From Escarpia spicata (lineage: Eukaryota; Annelida; Polychaeta; Sabellida; Siboglinidae), in assembly GCA_963995525.1 (NCBI GenBank), contig OZ023210.1, positions 62,560,833 through 62,624,832 on the forward strand: a stretch of 64,000 nucleotides of DNA, read 5' to 3'. This document shows positions 32,768-46,977 of the stretch, one piece after another. Position 1 is the first letter of the stretch. Every line of letters starts with the position of its first letter. Below the pieces are notes generated by a model. It was not told the origin of the DNA, made no database searches, and saw only the letters and a program-made list of their open reading frames with translations. The position numbers and the translations under genes were made by a program.

Positions 32768-34570
32768 CGTAACGATGTAACGATGCTGTGTGTTTTCTAA
32801 CATTTGATCAATATTACTACCACGACTGTCAACTACCAAGACATCCCATAAGGTGTCAGGTATTTTGCCAGTATATGCAATAGACCCATAAACACCATAA
32901 CGCTTTCGCAGATACTGGTTGTTTGTTCAACGTGACGAAGGTCGGACAGAAAGTGAGGTTCATGTCCATCGATAGGTCCTATTCGTGATAGTGTAGAATT
33001 GCCCAATTATATTCGTATTGCTATGTTGTTGGCATGACGTTGGACGTAAGCATTATCGTGTCAGCGTTTATTCCACGTTGCCAAGTCTGTGACGCGATCA
33101 TGTGACATCCGTACTTGTATCCTAGCAACGACCCTTGACGGGCTATACACAACAACTGCAAGAATGCGCGTTAGCGTCTATTGCAATCAAACGAGGGAAA
33201 CAGTCCATTTGTTTTTCAGCTACACCTCTTCGACTGGTCACCTTAAGAACGTGTATATTACTATCAGGCATTAGATATGCATGATAATTAGGTCGAGGGA
33301 GCACGACATGCAGGAAAATATCAATCCTGTTGAAAGGGGAAACCTTAAGATCGTGTATAACGGGTTCGTCACCATCCATCAAAATACTGCTGCATCGTTT
33401 CGGTTCCATCGTAAACAATATACAATATTCGACTGTGCATATAGCCAAGATGGCGGATCACCTTGAAAACTGGATACCAAATAAAGGCAATGACGTACGA
33501 CTAATGGACTCAATTGTTGAGTTACGTTTTACGTATATCGCGAACAAAACAACTGATTTACTCCATAAAAGGTGAAAATCTTGACATTTTTGAAGATATA
33601 GAGGTTTTGCTTCCTATATTTGTGGGGTCCTATATCATCACTGAAAGTTTGGCTGTCGATGTTCAAGCCGTCTAAGAGGAAAACGTCAACGTACCCGTAT
33701 ACATATACAAGCATAATATTACATGCATACACATACACACATACATACATACATACATACATACATACATACATACATACATACTTACATACATACACAC
33801 ACACATACATACATACATACATACTTACACACATGAATGCGCAAATTCGATTATAAGTCGATCGTAGGTATCTTTAGAGGACATTTTATGTAACTGATAC
33901 TTGACATATCACTTAAATTGTTATACGAAAACAAGCGCAACATTGTCTTCTAAAGTTTAGAACTAAAATGTCAACTTAACGTCACTTACGAGGTTTCATC
34001 AGAATACCAGGGATATAAATAATGAACATTGAAACTATAGTTTAACGATTAGCTCGACAACATGTTGGGTTCAAAGGGATTGCCTTTATATTTTAATGGC
34101 TTTCAATATGGTCAAAATGGCTTCTCGAAAGACCAACTGTGTTTCATTTAGGTGTGGACAGCTCTTGCCAAATACCTACAAATTATATTTCTGAGCATAT
34201 TGACACTGCCTTCATTCCCCAAAACACCAAATACTTGTTTCCAATAATTAGTAAACCTTTAAAAAGAGATTAAAATATACCAATTAGAAATTATCCATAT
34301 CATAGAAAACCTTATATTTGGTTTCCTATTAATCTAAACGTTTCAAGTGTCAAATATAGATTTCCCAGTTGCATTTTAAACAAGAAGAGTCACTATGTAT
34401 TAAGAGATTCACCAGATTGCTGCTAAAATGTAAATGTAAGAAAAAGGTAACGTTCACCGTAGAAAATCTCCACAACTAATACAGAGGTAGATATCACAAC
34501 GTGGATGCTAATAGTGATGCCTGGCCACACTTCCAACATAACAAAATTGGTGATATAATAGGGAAACACT
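32768..34570. other. LITAF upstream region, unit A, no gene recognised
   Basis: Probable first LITAF intron or upstream region on the minus strand. Frames of 61-101 codons at 33089-33575 are kept in all three copies only because these are recent duplicates. The (TACA)n microsatellite at 33730-33830 lies here. Confidence 0.45.
33730..33832. repeat. (ATAC)n microsatellite (A)
   Basis: ACATACATACATACATACAT run with ACAC interruptions. Counterparts at 50375-50605 (more than twice as long) and 56359-56570. Confidence 0.95.
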
Positions 34571-34574
34571 AACC

Positions 34575-34760
34575 TTTTAGTTTTTCGCTGCCGTATCAAC
34601 AGACTACGCCGGTGCAGTAACTAGAAGCGTCGGAAGCGTCCTGCGAACAACGAACAACTGGCGCTAACATCAGATCTCACGCTACTGGCCAATACTAACA
34701 AAAGTCAAGCTCGAACATGAAACTTGATCTCCCGCCAACTGTGCACCTTAGTAACACTAG
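34575..34760 (-). promoter_or_regulatory. Candidate LITAF promoter and non-coding first exon (A)
   Basis: The LITAF start exon has an acceptor directly before its ATG, so a 5' exon must exist upstream. On the minus strand this interval has an E2F-like TTGGCGGGA, an ATTGGCC (reverse CCAAT-like) box and CpG-richer sequence. It ends at a donor-like CTAAAAG|GTTAGT at about 34574. Copies B and C (about 51330-51490 and 57296-57455) carry CTAAAAGTTTAGT instead, a weaker or shifted donor. Inference only. Confidence 0.28.
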
Positions 34761-35294
34761 GTTGTGACTTCATGCAAACTAACGACTTAGTAACAGTAAA
34801 TCGTGACTTCATGCTTACTAACGCTAATTAATATCGTTTCCTGCTAGACCGAGTTATATTTCTAAACAACGTGTTGTTACTTCAAGCATACAGGGGCATG
34901 TGAACGTGAAGGGACTGAGTGTTAAGTGTACAACATGTGTACCACTAGTGAGCAGAGGATGTGATGAATGCTCTTAAATGGTTCTGTCTGCTTCATGTTG
35001 CTTCGATTCACTCTGTAATATGAGCGAGTAGGCATACATGCCTACTCACATCCAGTGATGTGAAATAGCACATCATCTTGATTATCAGTGAAACCTCGTT
35101 AGTTCACCCTAACGTACAAACTGTATGTAGCCTGATTAAAGAGTTTTTGGCATAAACTAATTGGGCACATCCGCCATATGTCTGCGCGCATTAATTGCAG
35201 CCTGGCTCGATGCTTCCCGGAGAGGTCGAGAACTAACCTTTACTTTTTTTATTTTATAAGAGGTATATTAGTGTTTTGATAGTCCGTTCCAATG

Positions 35295-35584
35295 ACATGG
35301 TATCTGGATGTACTGTCCTATAAAAAAGATAGTAATCGTATCTACAAATATGCCGCTGGATGTACCCATGATTTGTTTTTAGGTTTTGATTTATTGCCGT
35401 TTGAACGTCGCGAATGCTTAATCCTGCCATGTACACGCAGCGGCGGATATCATGCAAGGATGAGCATTCGCGATTTTCAAACGGCAATAACCCAAAAAGT
35501 TAACACAATCCCTGCGTACATCCAGCGACAAACTTGTATATAATATTATTAACATTACGGTGATATCAAAAATATTAAATTCCG
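35295..35584. mobile_element. Foldback element with imperfect ~75-bp or longer arms (A)
   Basis: The left arm has CGCTGGATGTACCCATGATT and TTATTGCCGTTTGAACGTCG with CGAATGC. The right arm has the complements GCATTCGCGATTTTCAAACG, GGCAATAA and TGCGTACATCCAGCG. Copies are at about 52174-52433 (truncated by the 6-kb junction) and 58138-58436. Confidence 0.75.
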
Positions 35585-36064
35585 CTATTGCAGTTTAGTG
35601 TACAGCCTGAAACAACAGGCCGCATCGTTACTCGCTTTGCTAAACGAAAGGGCGCTCTCAGCGGCACTGCCTGTGGTAACACAGCAACATCTACCAGACT
35701 GGCTGCTTTGTAACACGCAAATGACCACGTTTGAATGGGCTTAGTGACATGAGTTCGCAATGAATACTACTTTGTGGGTGGGGCGTTCTATCCAACTGTC
35801 TGTGACACGATCGTATCAGTCCAACACTACGTAGTTTGTACTTAAGTCACTTTAGAAGATGCATACTAGTTCCAGTAGCCATTCTGTTCCCGGTTTCGTT
35901 GCGAACACTTCCGACAGCGAGCAAGAGACAGCTATTTTACTCCAACCGGCACGATTGGTTGTGACTCTGACCGTGCACGTGGTCTTCATGCACCGTAGCC
36001 TTTGGTGAATTGGTCAGTGTGTGAAGGTGGTGATATAATTGCAGTTGTCGGTTGGTGAGCAGGT

Positions 36065-36754
36065 GAGCATGGGTTTCGCAAACGTAGGTCCTGTGAAACC
36101 CAACTCATCCAAGCTGTCGACGACCTAGCAAGGGTGACCAGATCGACGCTGTGCTGTTTGATTTCTCAATGTATCCCACCACCATCTGGCTACCAAACTT
36201 CACCACTACGGAGTGCGAGGGAAGATGTTGGACTGGGTCAAAAGCTTCCTGAGCAGCCGCACCCAGGAAGTCATTCTGAAAGGCAAAAGATCGTCGGCTG
36301 CAGTGACCTCAGGCGTCCCACAGGGTTCAATCCTTGGACCCATCCTTTTCCTTTGCTAAATAAATGACCTACCAGACCAAGTGTCCTCTACTGTACGCCT
36401 GTTTGCTGATGACTGTCTCCTGTACCGAAACATCAACTCACGAGATGATGCAGATAAACTACAAGATGACATATACAAGCTACAGATGTGGGAAAAGAAC
36501 TGGCTGATGGAGTTTAATCCGGACAAGTGCGAAGTTATCCGAATTACCAACAGAAGGAAGAAGAGAATTGTCAGTGATTACTCTATCCACGGACAACAAT
36601 TGAAGGAGGTCAAAGGAGCCAAGTACCTTGGAGTAACCATCGACAGGACACTAACATGGAGCGAACACATCAACAGCATGATAAAGAAGGCTAACAACAC
36701 CAGAGCTTTCCTACAGCGGGACATCAGCAGATGCCCACAAGCCACCAACGAACA
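36065..36754 (+). mobile_element. Non-LTR retrotransposon RT fragment cut by duplication junction (A)
   Basis: Frames encode RKRRSCETQLIQAVDDLA-like sequence, then MLDWVKSFLSS, SGVPQGSILGPILFLC, LFADDCLLYRN with the catalytic Asp pair at 36402-36413, and NPDKCEVIRIT followed by KYLGVTIDRTLTWSEHI. This is the palm and thumb of a Jockey/CR1-type RT. A TAA at 36357-36359 replaces the Tyr codon of the 59-kb copy. The element stops at the A/B junction (GCCACCAACGAACATTGG). It is 5'-truncated and dead. Confidence 0.88.
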
Positions 36755-37396
36755 TTGGAACAAAGCAAAAGGAAAATTATGTCGGAATAACACAACGAGT
36801 TGGTGAATATATAGGTCTGGTATATGCAGTTGGCTTTCCACTAAATTGTTACGCTGAATATGCAATATTTGTGTCAAAATTGACGTTTTAAGAAATTCAC
36901 TATGCAATAAGCTGGAGCAAAGCAATTCAACAGTGAACATAGACAGTTTATACGTGAAGTTGAAATAAAGCACGACCACTGCAACATATAACGTAAAATG
37001 TCAACGTAGAAGTAGTGGGACTGCAGTGTAATGCAAATATATTTTTGTATATGGAAACATGGTACATCACACACGTAATCTAATTTTGTTTGCCAATATA
37101 GACACCGTGGACTACAGCCAAATTACATAAAAAAGCATACAAACGTGCTGCTTTATTCATTGAAGTAAGCCTACAATGTAGTGATAATTAACGTTTTGTG
37201 TGGAGTGCTATTGAAGTTGAATCTATACTGCATGCGTCAGGACGACATATCACAAAGAACACGTTTCATTGTATGCGGCTGTTACTGCTACTGTAAGCGG
37301 CACTAACAGCCCAAGCCATTCAATCAGATCCGAAGAGGAAAAACAGATTGTGAAATCACATTGTCCTACAAATCACACACATACGGATTTGGCTAC

Positions 37397-37450
37397 GTGG
37401 GGTTCTATGCATGGGCATGTCGTGGGGTTCTATGCATGGGCATGTCGCAA
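37397..37450. repeat. 25-bp tandem repeat, two copies (unit B)
   Basis: Counterpart of 22206-22308 with two units instead of four. Confidence 0.9.
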
Positions 37451-38173
37451 AGATCTGTTACAACGTAAGTTATGTTTCCCTTGCTTCACGAAACAAGTTT
37501 AGATCCCTGGTCACTAGAATTGTACGTGTAATAAGAGCGTTTTGTCCCCTCGAAGAGGCATGTTAAATTACGCAGATAATACTACATTATAAATATATTC
37601 GTCATAGTAACTATTTTCCTACATTTCAATCAGTAATTATAGTCAGACTATTTGTCACTTCACTTCTTGAGCGTTTCAATGCAAAATAAAGCCCCAAGGG
37701 TTTCTATATGTAAAACGGTTATGATTTGAACCACGCCTAATCATTACTTCATGACCAATTTAGATAACTCGGTTTTACGCACACGTACAAGTTATATGGT
37801 ATATAAATCCTTCGATCTCTAACACACATGATTTTGAAAGTCGATCAAACAAAACTGGAAAGTAACGGAAAACTGCGCTAACTGCATTTTTCTGGCAGGC
37901 ACAAAGATGGCGACTGATTTGGCGCTGGAAGGCATTGCCCCACACGGCAAAGCCAAGACCTTATGTTTTCATCCCATCGCGTACTTGTGGTCTGACATGA
38001 AATGTTTAATTTTCGCCAAGTTTGCCCCCGAATTATGGATAACCCCTCATGGTGGCCTGAATGCCAGTGATCTTTCGGGTTGTTAGTACTCATTGTTACC
38101 ATGGGTGATTGCAATAACAATTACTCGTTTCTTGAATGTAGTGATGATCCGGTTACTTGGTTATTCATGTTGG

Positions 38174-39855
38174 GTATATATTTACCTCTCAAGAAACTTT
38201 TTTCTCTGTACAAATGGAAGAGAGGAAGGCACTTCAAACCTTGAGGAGGGACAGGAGATCAATATTCTACCAGCAGACAAGGGTAGGGCAACAGTGATTA
38301 TGAAGACCACGGAATGCGATGCAAAGGTAGCAGGTCTACTAGCAGATGCCACCACCTATGAGAAATTGAAAATGGACCCCACCAGAGTGTACAAACGTAA
38401 ACTAGTCAACACCATGAAAGAGTGACAAGGACCAAGACCATATCGGATGCCCTCTACCATAGTATCTACCCTACATCAGAAGTAGTGCCAAAATTATATC
38501 TAAATTCTGAGATCCACAAGGATAACGTACCAGTAAGACCTTTCGTTTGACGTATAGGCAGTATAATGTACAAGACAGCAAAGTACTTAGCCACCAATCT
38601 CAGCCCACTGGTTGGAAAAACTGAACTTTTTGTGAAAAACAGCGCTTACTTTGTAAATACTATCGAAGAGTTGGAAGTTCCACCAATGTATGATATGATG
38701 TGACAGCCCTGTTCACTAGTATCCGAGTGACAGAGGCAGTATCAGTGATCAAGGACCGATTAAACCAGGACACAACACCGAAAGACACATGTGAACTATC
38801 AGTAGACCAGATCACCACACTGTTAGAAATCTGTCTAAACTCCACATATTTAAGTTATGATGAGCAGAAAAAGGGAGCGGCCATGGGTTCCCCGGTGTCC
38901 CCGATAGTGGCGAACCTGTATATTTTGAAGAAAGAACCATCAGGGAAGCACCTCACCCTCCAGACATCTGTTTGAGATATGTGGATGACACATTCACCGT
39001 GCTACAAGGGAGTGAATTAGAACAATGTTAAGGTGTATCGGAAGGCAACACACACATACCAGTATTTGAACTGGGATTCAAACCACCCATTAGAACAGAA
39101 ACGATCAGTGGTGAAGACACTCTTCCAAAGGGCAGAAAGTTTGGTAACTGAAGAGGAGGATGAGACCAAAGAGGTGGAGTACTTCAAGAAAGTTCTGAAA
39201 ACGAACGGTTACAAACCTTGGATGTTTAACACCACACAACCAAGGAGAAATAAGGAGAATGTCAGCACCAAAGAAACCAACAGAAGACAACATGCCATAG
39301 GTCTACCCTATATCAGTAAGCTGTCTGAATAGTTGGCAAGTATTTTCAAGTCCTATGACGTATCATTGTACCGCAAACCGATCAACACCCTGAGGTCCCT
39401 GCTGGTATACTTAAAAGACAGAGCAGATAAGGCAGCAAAGTGTGCTGGTATGTGACATTCAATGCCCAGAATGCGACTAACACTATATAGGAGAAACAGC
39501 GAAGGCACTGGGCACACGATTTAAAGAACATCTACCGTGTCGCCAACCTCTATCAGCGATAAGCGAACACAAGTTGAACACAGGCCACCAGTGTTCGATG
39601 AAAGATGTAGCAATCTTAGACCTCGAGGAGAACTGGCATAGGAGAAAGATCAAGGAGGCGATTAACAACTACAGGGGAAGCCTTCACTGAACAGAGACGT
39701 CGGCCAGGAGCTCCCGCCAGTCATGCTCCAGCTTGTGTCACACGACGTAGGTCATGTGACACGACCGTAAAATCAGTCTGCTGAAGAAGGCCACGAGATG
39801 CGATCGAAATTATACAGAGAAAAAACAACAAAGTTTCTTGAGAGATAAATATTCC
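38174..39855 (+). mobile_element. Penelope-like element with GIY-YIG, decayed (unit B)
   Basis: Copy of 23033-24715 made by the segmental duplication. Nearly all disabling stops and frameshifts are shared, so it died before the duplication. One base is missing near the start (AGGAGATC versus AGGACGATC in A). Only about two substitutions were noticed by eye across the coding remnant. RT YVDD is at 38978-38989 and the GIY-YIG remnant ends at about 39690. Confidence 0.9.
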
Positions 39856-40583
39856 CAACAAATTACTTGTTTCTCTCTATTTGTTTGACATTTTTTGACT
39901 GTATACAGACATGTAGGGTCTATGACGTTGATGATTTTGTTATCGTAATTGTTTATTGTTTTATACATTATTTAGCAAAATAACGTTTGTATGTTAACAT
40001 ATTTTAAATGTAACTTCATATTAATTTTAGTGATCGTTCAAGGTTCGAGGAAATTTGACGAATACATAATGAAGACAACTAATCTTGACGTCTTCAATAT
40101 GACACATCTTATCTATCTTGAGTAACTATCAGTTTGCAACTAACATATTAATAGCCATGTATGCGACAGATTCAATTGTCGAATTGTAACTGACTGTCGA
40201 TTCCAAATTGGAATTTTCAAAAGATGGTTTGAATTTGAATTTATTGTTTAATTGGAATATATTTTAAACAATTTTTTATTGAACTGATTATATTTAGAAT
40301 TAATTTTTTTTTGAAGAATATATATATGATTTATTTAAAATTACTATTAAGATCACATATCTGTAGCATTACAATCTAGCGTATTACCCCTATCTGTTAA
40401 CTGCCAGGGATCCGTCAAAAAGTACAAACACTGTCTATTTTTTCATACATGTTGTATTCATCGCACTTTGTATCGGAACATCATGCATGGTATTTGTTAC
40501 GTACAGGGCACAGTACGTTACAATTGATAAAATCGATGCCAGGGTCCAAACATTATGTGACAGAAGTCTCACATATTCAAATG

Positions 40584-40689
40584 TTAACGCTCCCAATCGG
40601 CGATGTGTGCCCCGCAGATCGGGCAGTCGTGAGAGACGTCCTTGCAGCTGTCCATGCAGAACGGAATGAAGCAGCAGCCGGCGTCACAT
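40584..40689 (-). CDS. LITAF copy B terminal coding exon
   Basis: Counterpart of 25444-25549. It encodes CDAGCCFIPFCMDSCKDVSH, then DCPICGAHIADWER and a stop. One base change (GGC to GAC) gives Asp in place of the Gly of copy A. Confidence 0.93.
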
Positions 40690-41756
40690 CTGCAAGTATA
40701 AAACAGATGACATCGTTCAGTTCAGTCGGATACAAAGAAACAGCCCGAGTCAAGTCTGCAAATATAAAACAGACGACATCATTCAGTTCAGTCGGACACG
40801 AAGAAACATCCAGAGTCAAGTTTGCAAGTATAAAACAGACGGCATCATTCAGTTCAGTCTGACACGAAGAAAAAGCCAGAGTCAAGTCTGCAAGTATTAT
40901 ACAGAAGACATCGTTCAGTTCAACCTGACATGAAGCAATAGCCCAAGTCAAGTCTGCAAATATAAAACAGAAGACATCGTTCAGCTGAATATGACATAAA
41001 GCAACACCCCGCGTCTTGTATGCGAAATAACCTACAAAACAGAAATCAACGTCGAGTTCAGTCCAACATGAAGCAAATGCTAATATCAAGTCGGTAAGTA
41101 GGGGAGACCGACGAAAAGTGTAGCGATGTATCTAAACAATTTAGCAAAATGAACCAACATCCGCAGTTCTTTTATGGTCCAAAATATAACCGATATTCCA
41201 AGAAATTATTACTGCAACCAAAAACATTCACTACACGAGAATTATACTTAGACTCTTAAAAAGTATTTTTTTGTGAAAACAACCTTTTGCGTTGTCGTAT
41301 TTTTTGACAGATCTGAGTTAATGCACATTGCTAAGTAAGCACGCACAGCACAAGCAATGCAGCTGTCGGATTATCTAGACGACGTGGACAACTACTATTA
41401 CAATTAGCCCGTGTTACAACTGACCCCAGTCTCCCCTACATGAACGAAAACGTTTAATTTAATAATCGGATGTCAGCTGCCAGCGCTTCTCAAAAGACAC
41501 TCTTTTCCAAATGATTAATCCACCTGTTAGGTTTTTTCCCTAATAATAACATACTATCAATGATATATATATATATATATCAATGATATATCATAATTAT
41601 CAATGATATATATATTTTTTTTATCATTTGGAAAAGAGTGTGTCTTTTGAGAAGCGCTGGCAGCTGACATCAGGTTATTAAGTTGAATATATATATATAT
41701 ATACCGGTAGACCTTATATATATATATACCGGTAGACCTTATATATATACCGGTAG

Positions 41757-41806
<50 letters not shown>

Positions 41807-42012
41807 GGTAGACCTTATATATATACCGGTAGACCTTATATATATATATATATACCGGTAGACATTATATATATATACCGGTAAACCTTATATATATACC
41901 GGTAGACCTTATATATATATACCGGTAGACCTTATATATATACCGGTAGACCTTATATATACCGGTAGACCTTATATATATACCGGGAGACCTTATATAT
42001 ATATACCGGTAG

Positions 42013-42044
<32 letters not shown>

Positions 42045-42187
42045 CCGGTAGACCTTATATATATACCGGTAGACCTTATATATATACCGGTAGACCTTAT
42101 ATATATATATATACCGGTAGACCTTATATATATATACCGGTAGACCTTATATATATACCGGTAGACCTTATATATATATACCGATAG

Positions 42188-42219
<32 letters not shown>

Positions 42220-45200
42220 CCGGGAGACCTTATATATATACATCAAACGTTTAGGATGTATGCTATTTCAAAGGGAGTTGTATTAATTCTATAAGTGAAC
42301 ACTAATTACAACAGTACGCAGTCCGACGATGTATTAACGTGTTATATTTATGTAATATAAAACAAAAAACATTCCCCAAATCTACACGCGTGCAGAATTC
42401 AGTTATCACGTACCCGAGGCAGAACAGTGCGACACACCACCCAACTGCGTGTGTCCCGATTGTGTGGTTAGTATTCGTCACTATCTGCTTTTGGCAGGCT
42501 GGACAGACCGTCGACACGGGATTTTGCCCAAACACGGCAGCTACCACCTGGACTGGGGCTGCAGCAGCTTGTTGGATGATAACCGTCTCTACAAAAAAGA
42601 AGACGACACGTCATGTAAGATCGCTCGCACGCACACACGCACGCACGCACGCACGCACGCACGCACACGCACGCACACACGCACAACCATTACCTAATTA
42701 GTGTCAGTCATGCATTGTCCTCTACGACAATAAGCATCATCGCAAGTCAGGTTAGCCATTACGTATACTGCCTCTGGCAAATATCCTACGTATGTATGCA
42801 AGTCAAGTGAAGCATACTAATAATTGACGTCGCAGGTCGCGACTGTAACGCGTGCGAGAACAGGGCACACGCCCGGGTCAGGTTAGCAAAATTGTGGAGT
42901 TGAGGAAAATGGTATGTAGTGTATAAAGCATGTTGATTCACAGAACTGTTTCATTTAAGATATGGGCGATCTCAGAATGCAACGATAAGTACGAGTACGC
43001 TTTTCAAAACGCTAATGTTTGCACTAAAATACACTACTATTATTTTATTATTATTTAGATTATCAAACAATTTTAAATAATAACACTCAAATACTAGTTT
43101 CGTATTATGTATTTCTGCTAAACATAATTAATAAAGTAGTTTGCCACGAAAATTTAAATATATTAAATTTATTGTAGTCACAACCTTTCATAAAGTGTTG
43201 CTACCAGAGATCACAACCGCACAGAACTTCGCCAACAGTGATTCTTTTCTCACTTCAATAAGTTCTGTTATTAGTTTACATTGTTTGCTTTGATAGGTCA
43301 GATGTGAAGCAGTGGAGCGGAACGGCCAGTTGCATTTTGTTGTTTTCTCAATTAATCTGTTAACAAAGTAGGAGTTTGTTGTCGTGTCAGAAATGTTCAC
43401 GTACGTTTACCAAAGGGAATGTTGATTGAATGCTGCTCCAACAACTGTTTGAACGACCTGATTTTACTTTTTTTGTAACTACCATGTTGTTTGGTAATTT
43501 ATCGCTATGTGTGTGACCCTTTGCTTGTCATCACGCGGCACACTGTAGTGACATTGTCACGGTACACCGGTGTGGCGCGACACACCGGTAGAGAAGCACT
43601 CCTCCACACGACAGACCCAGTAGGCCATTACTATTTCACAGGATGTCGACTAACAAATTGCAATTCCGCAAAGAATACAGTCTAGTCGTGCAGCCCAGAT
43701 CTATCTGTTGAACAGCATTTCTAACATATTGAGCAGTACCAAGCCCGCGAATTGTCTTGATCGCAATCTCTGTAATCGTACACAGTTTAGTTGTGCGGTT
43801 AATAATCACGCAGTCGCTCCTGACAATGAAATACTTGCAAACTTTATGGTAGCGCCAAAAACGCTAAAACAAACCCCAATACTCGCCTATCTCTTCTGCA
43901 TTTTAAAATATAATATTCTAAACATGAATAAAAAGACCTGTGTTGAAAATATACTGCCCGCCAAATGGCATTTGAAAAAGACCGAATTTTGTTCGCAATG
44001 TGAATGTTTCATGCGCGAAATGTAAAAAATTATTGTAAAATAAACAATCACATTGCATTGGTAACTGTGGCCGACGTCCCCTGGTTAACCCCTTTCATGT
44101 TCGGCGCCTTCGCTGCCTTCCCACATTCAAGACTTCTTACCAGTAATTACCACCCAAGCTGATACAGGGTAATAGAACAAACAACATCTTACCAGTAATT
44201 ACCACCCAAGCTAATACAGGGTAATAGACCAAACAACTTGTTACCAATACTTTCCTCCCAAGCTGATACAGGGTAATAGAACAAACAACTACTTACCAGT
44301 AATTATCACCCAAGTTAATACAGGGTAATAGAACAAGCAACTTCTTACCAGTAATTACCACCCAAGCTAATACAGGGTAATAGAACAAACAACTTCTTAC
44401 CAGTAATTACCACCCAAGCTAATACAGGGTAATAGAACAAGCAACTTCTTACCAGTAATTACCACCCAAGCTGATACAGGGTAATAGAACAAGCAACTTC
44501 TTACCAGTAATTACCACCCAAGCTAATACAGGGTAATAGAACAAACAACTTCTTACCAGTAATTACCACCCAAGCTAATACAGGGTAATAGAACAAGCAA
44601 CTTCTTACCAGTAATTACCACCCAAGCTGATATAGGGTAATAGAACAAGCAACTTCTTACCAGTAATTACCACCCAAGCTGATACAGGGTAATAGAACAA
44701 GCAACTTCTTACCAGTAATTACCACCCAAACTAATACAGGGTAATAGAACAAACAACTTCTTACCAGTAATTACCACCCAAGCTAATACAGGGTAATAGA
44801 ACAAACAACTTCTTACCAGTAATTACCACCCAAGCTAATACAGGGTAATAGAACAAACAACTTCTTACCAGTAATTACCACCCAAGCTGATACAGGGTAA
44901 TAGAACAAGCAACTTCTTACCAGTAATTACCACCCAAGCTGATACAGGGTAATAGAACAAGCAACTTCTTACCAATAATTACCACCCAAGCTGATACAGG
45001 GTAATAGAACAAGCAACTTCTTACCAATAATTACCACCCAAGCTGATACAGGGTAATAGAACAAACAACTTCTTACCAGTAATTACCACCCAAGCTAATA
45101 CAGGGTAATAGAACAAACAACTTCTTACCAGTAATTACCACCCAAGCTAATACAGGGTAATAGAACAAACAACTTCTTACCAGTAATTACCACCCAAGCT

Positions 45201-46937
45201 AATACAGGGTAATAGAACAAGCAACTTCTTACCAGTAATTACCACCCAAGCTGATACAGGGTAATAAAACAAACAACTTCTTACCAGTAATTACCACCCA
45301 AGCTAATACAGGGTAATAGAACGAGCAACTTCTTACCAATAATTACCACCCAAGCTGATACAGGGTAATAGAACAAACAACTTCTTACCAGTAATTACCA
45401 CCCAAGCTAATACAGGGTAATAGAACAAACAACTTCTTACCAGTAATTACCACCCTAGCTAATACAGGGTAATAGAACAAGCAACTTCTTACCAATAATT
45501 ACCACCCAAGCTGATACAGGGTAATAGAACAAACAACTTCTTACCAGTAATTACCACCCAAGCTAATACAGGGTAATAGAACAAACAACTTCTTACCAGT
45601 AATTACCACCCAAGCTAATACAGGGTAATAGAACAAGCAACTTCTTACCAATAATTACCACCCAAGCTGATACAGAGTAATAGAACAAACAACTTCTTAC
45701 CAATAATTACCACCCAAGCTGATACAGGGTAATAGAACAAACAACTTCTTACCAGTAATTACCACCCAAGCTAATACAGGGTAATAGAACAAACAACTTC
45801 TTACCAGTAATTACCACCCAAGCTAATACAGGGTAATAGAACAAACAACTTCTTACCAGTAATTACCACCCAAGCTGATACAGGGTAATAGAACAAGCAA
45901 CTTCTTACCAGTAATTACCACCCAAGCTGATACAGGGTAATAGAACAAGCAACTTCTTACCAGTAATTACCACCCAAGCTGATACAGGGTAATAGAACAA
46001 GCAACTTCTTACCAATAATTACCACCCAAGCTGATACAGGGTAATAGAACAAGCAACTTCTTACCAATAATTACCACCCAAGCTGATACAGGGTAATAGA
46101 ACAAACAACTTCTTACCAATAATTACCACCCAAGCTGATACAGGGTAATAGAACAAACAACTTCTTACCAATAATTACCACCCAAGCTGATACAGGGTAA
46201 TAGAACAAACAACTTCTTACCAGTAATTACCACCCAAGCTGATACAGGGTAATAGAACAAACAACTTCTTACCAGTAATTACCACCCAAGCTGATACAGG
46301 GTAATAGAACAAGCAACTTCTTACCAGTAATTACCACCCAAGCTGATACAGGGTAATAGAACAAGCAACTTCTTAACAATAATTACCACCCAAGCTGATC
46401 TTGGATAATAGAACAAACAACTTCTTACCAGTAATTACCACCCAAGCTCATACTGGGTAATAGAACAAACAACTTCTTACCAGTAATTACCACCCAAGTT
46501 AATACAGGGTAATAGAACAAACAACTTCTTACCAGTAATTACCACCCAAGCTAATACAGGGTAATAGAACAAACAACTTCTTACCAGTAATTACCACCCA
46601 AGTTTATACTGGGTAATGGAACAAACAACTTCTTACCAATAATTACCACCCAAGCTGATCCTGGATAATAGAACAAACAACTTCATTTTAAATGAGCACG
46701 TTCATGGAATCAAAACATAATGTTCTTTACATTTGAGTCTTTTTTCTAATTAGCGAGCTACTGCGCTAAAACACGCCTACATGGTATGTATGCATGTGCT
46801 ATGTTGAAGTTCTTAACTTCTTTTAATGATTATAGTTTGTGATCAGTGTAAATAAAGACCTGTTCACACGAGCGACTTGTGCCCCAATTGGCCGAGCACA
46901 TAATGACGAGCACATAATAAACATGGCCTATTCTAGT

Positions 46938-46977
<40 letters not shown>

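Larger units (their letters stand above)
21564..36754. repeat. Tandem segmental duplication, unit A (15.2 kb)
   Basis: Sequence from TTGGAACAGAGCAAAAGG (21564) onward reappears from TTGGAACAAAGCAAAAGG (36755) at an offset of 15,191 bp. The offset changes to 15,141, 15,140 and 15,160 as small repeats differ. The unit holds a Penelope-like element, a full LITAF-like gene, several satellites and foldback elements. It ends inside a non-LTR retrotransposon RT. The matching right end is near 59597, where the RT continues. Confidence 0.95.

Noticed and set aside
33143..33448. 101-codon minus-strand frame kept in three copies (also 49794-50099 and 55778-56083)
   Set aside because: Conservation is expected from recent duplication. 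There is no domain, splice context or codon signal.
33450..33575. ATG in good context (AAGATGGCGGATC) with about 41 codons
   Set aside because: Short, no family recognised, and retained in all copies only through duplication.
44134..46683. ACAGGGTAAT in each 52-bp unit resembles half of the I-SceI homing endonuclease site
   Set aside because: Only about 10 of 18 bases agree and no homing endonuclease gene is near. Chance similarity.
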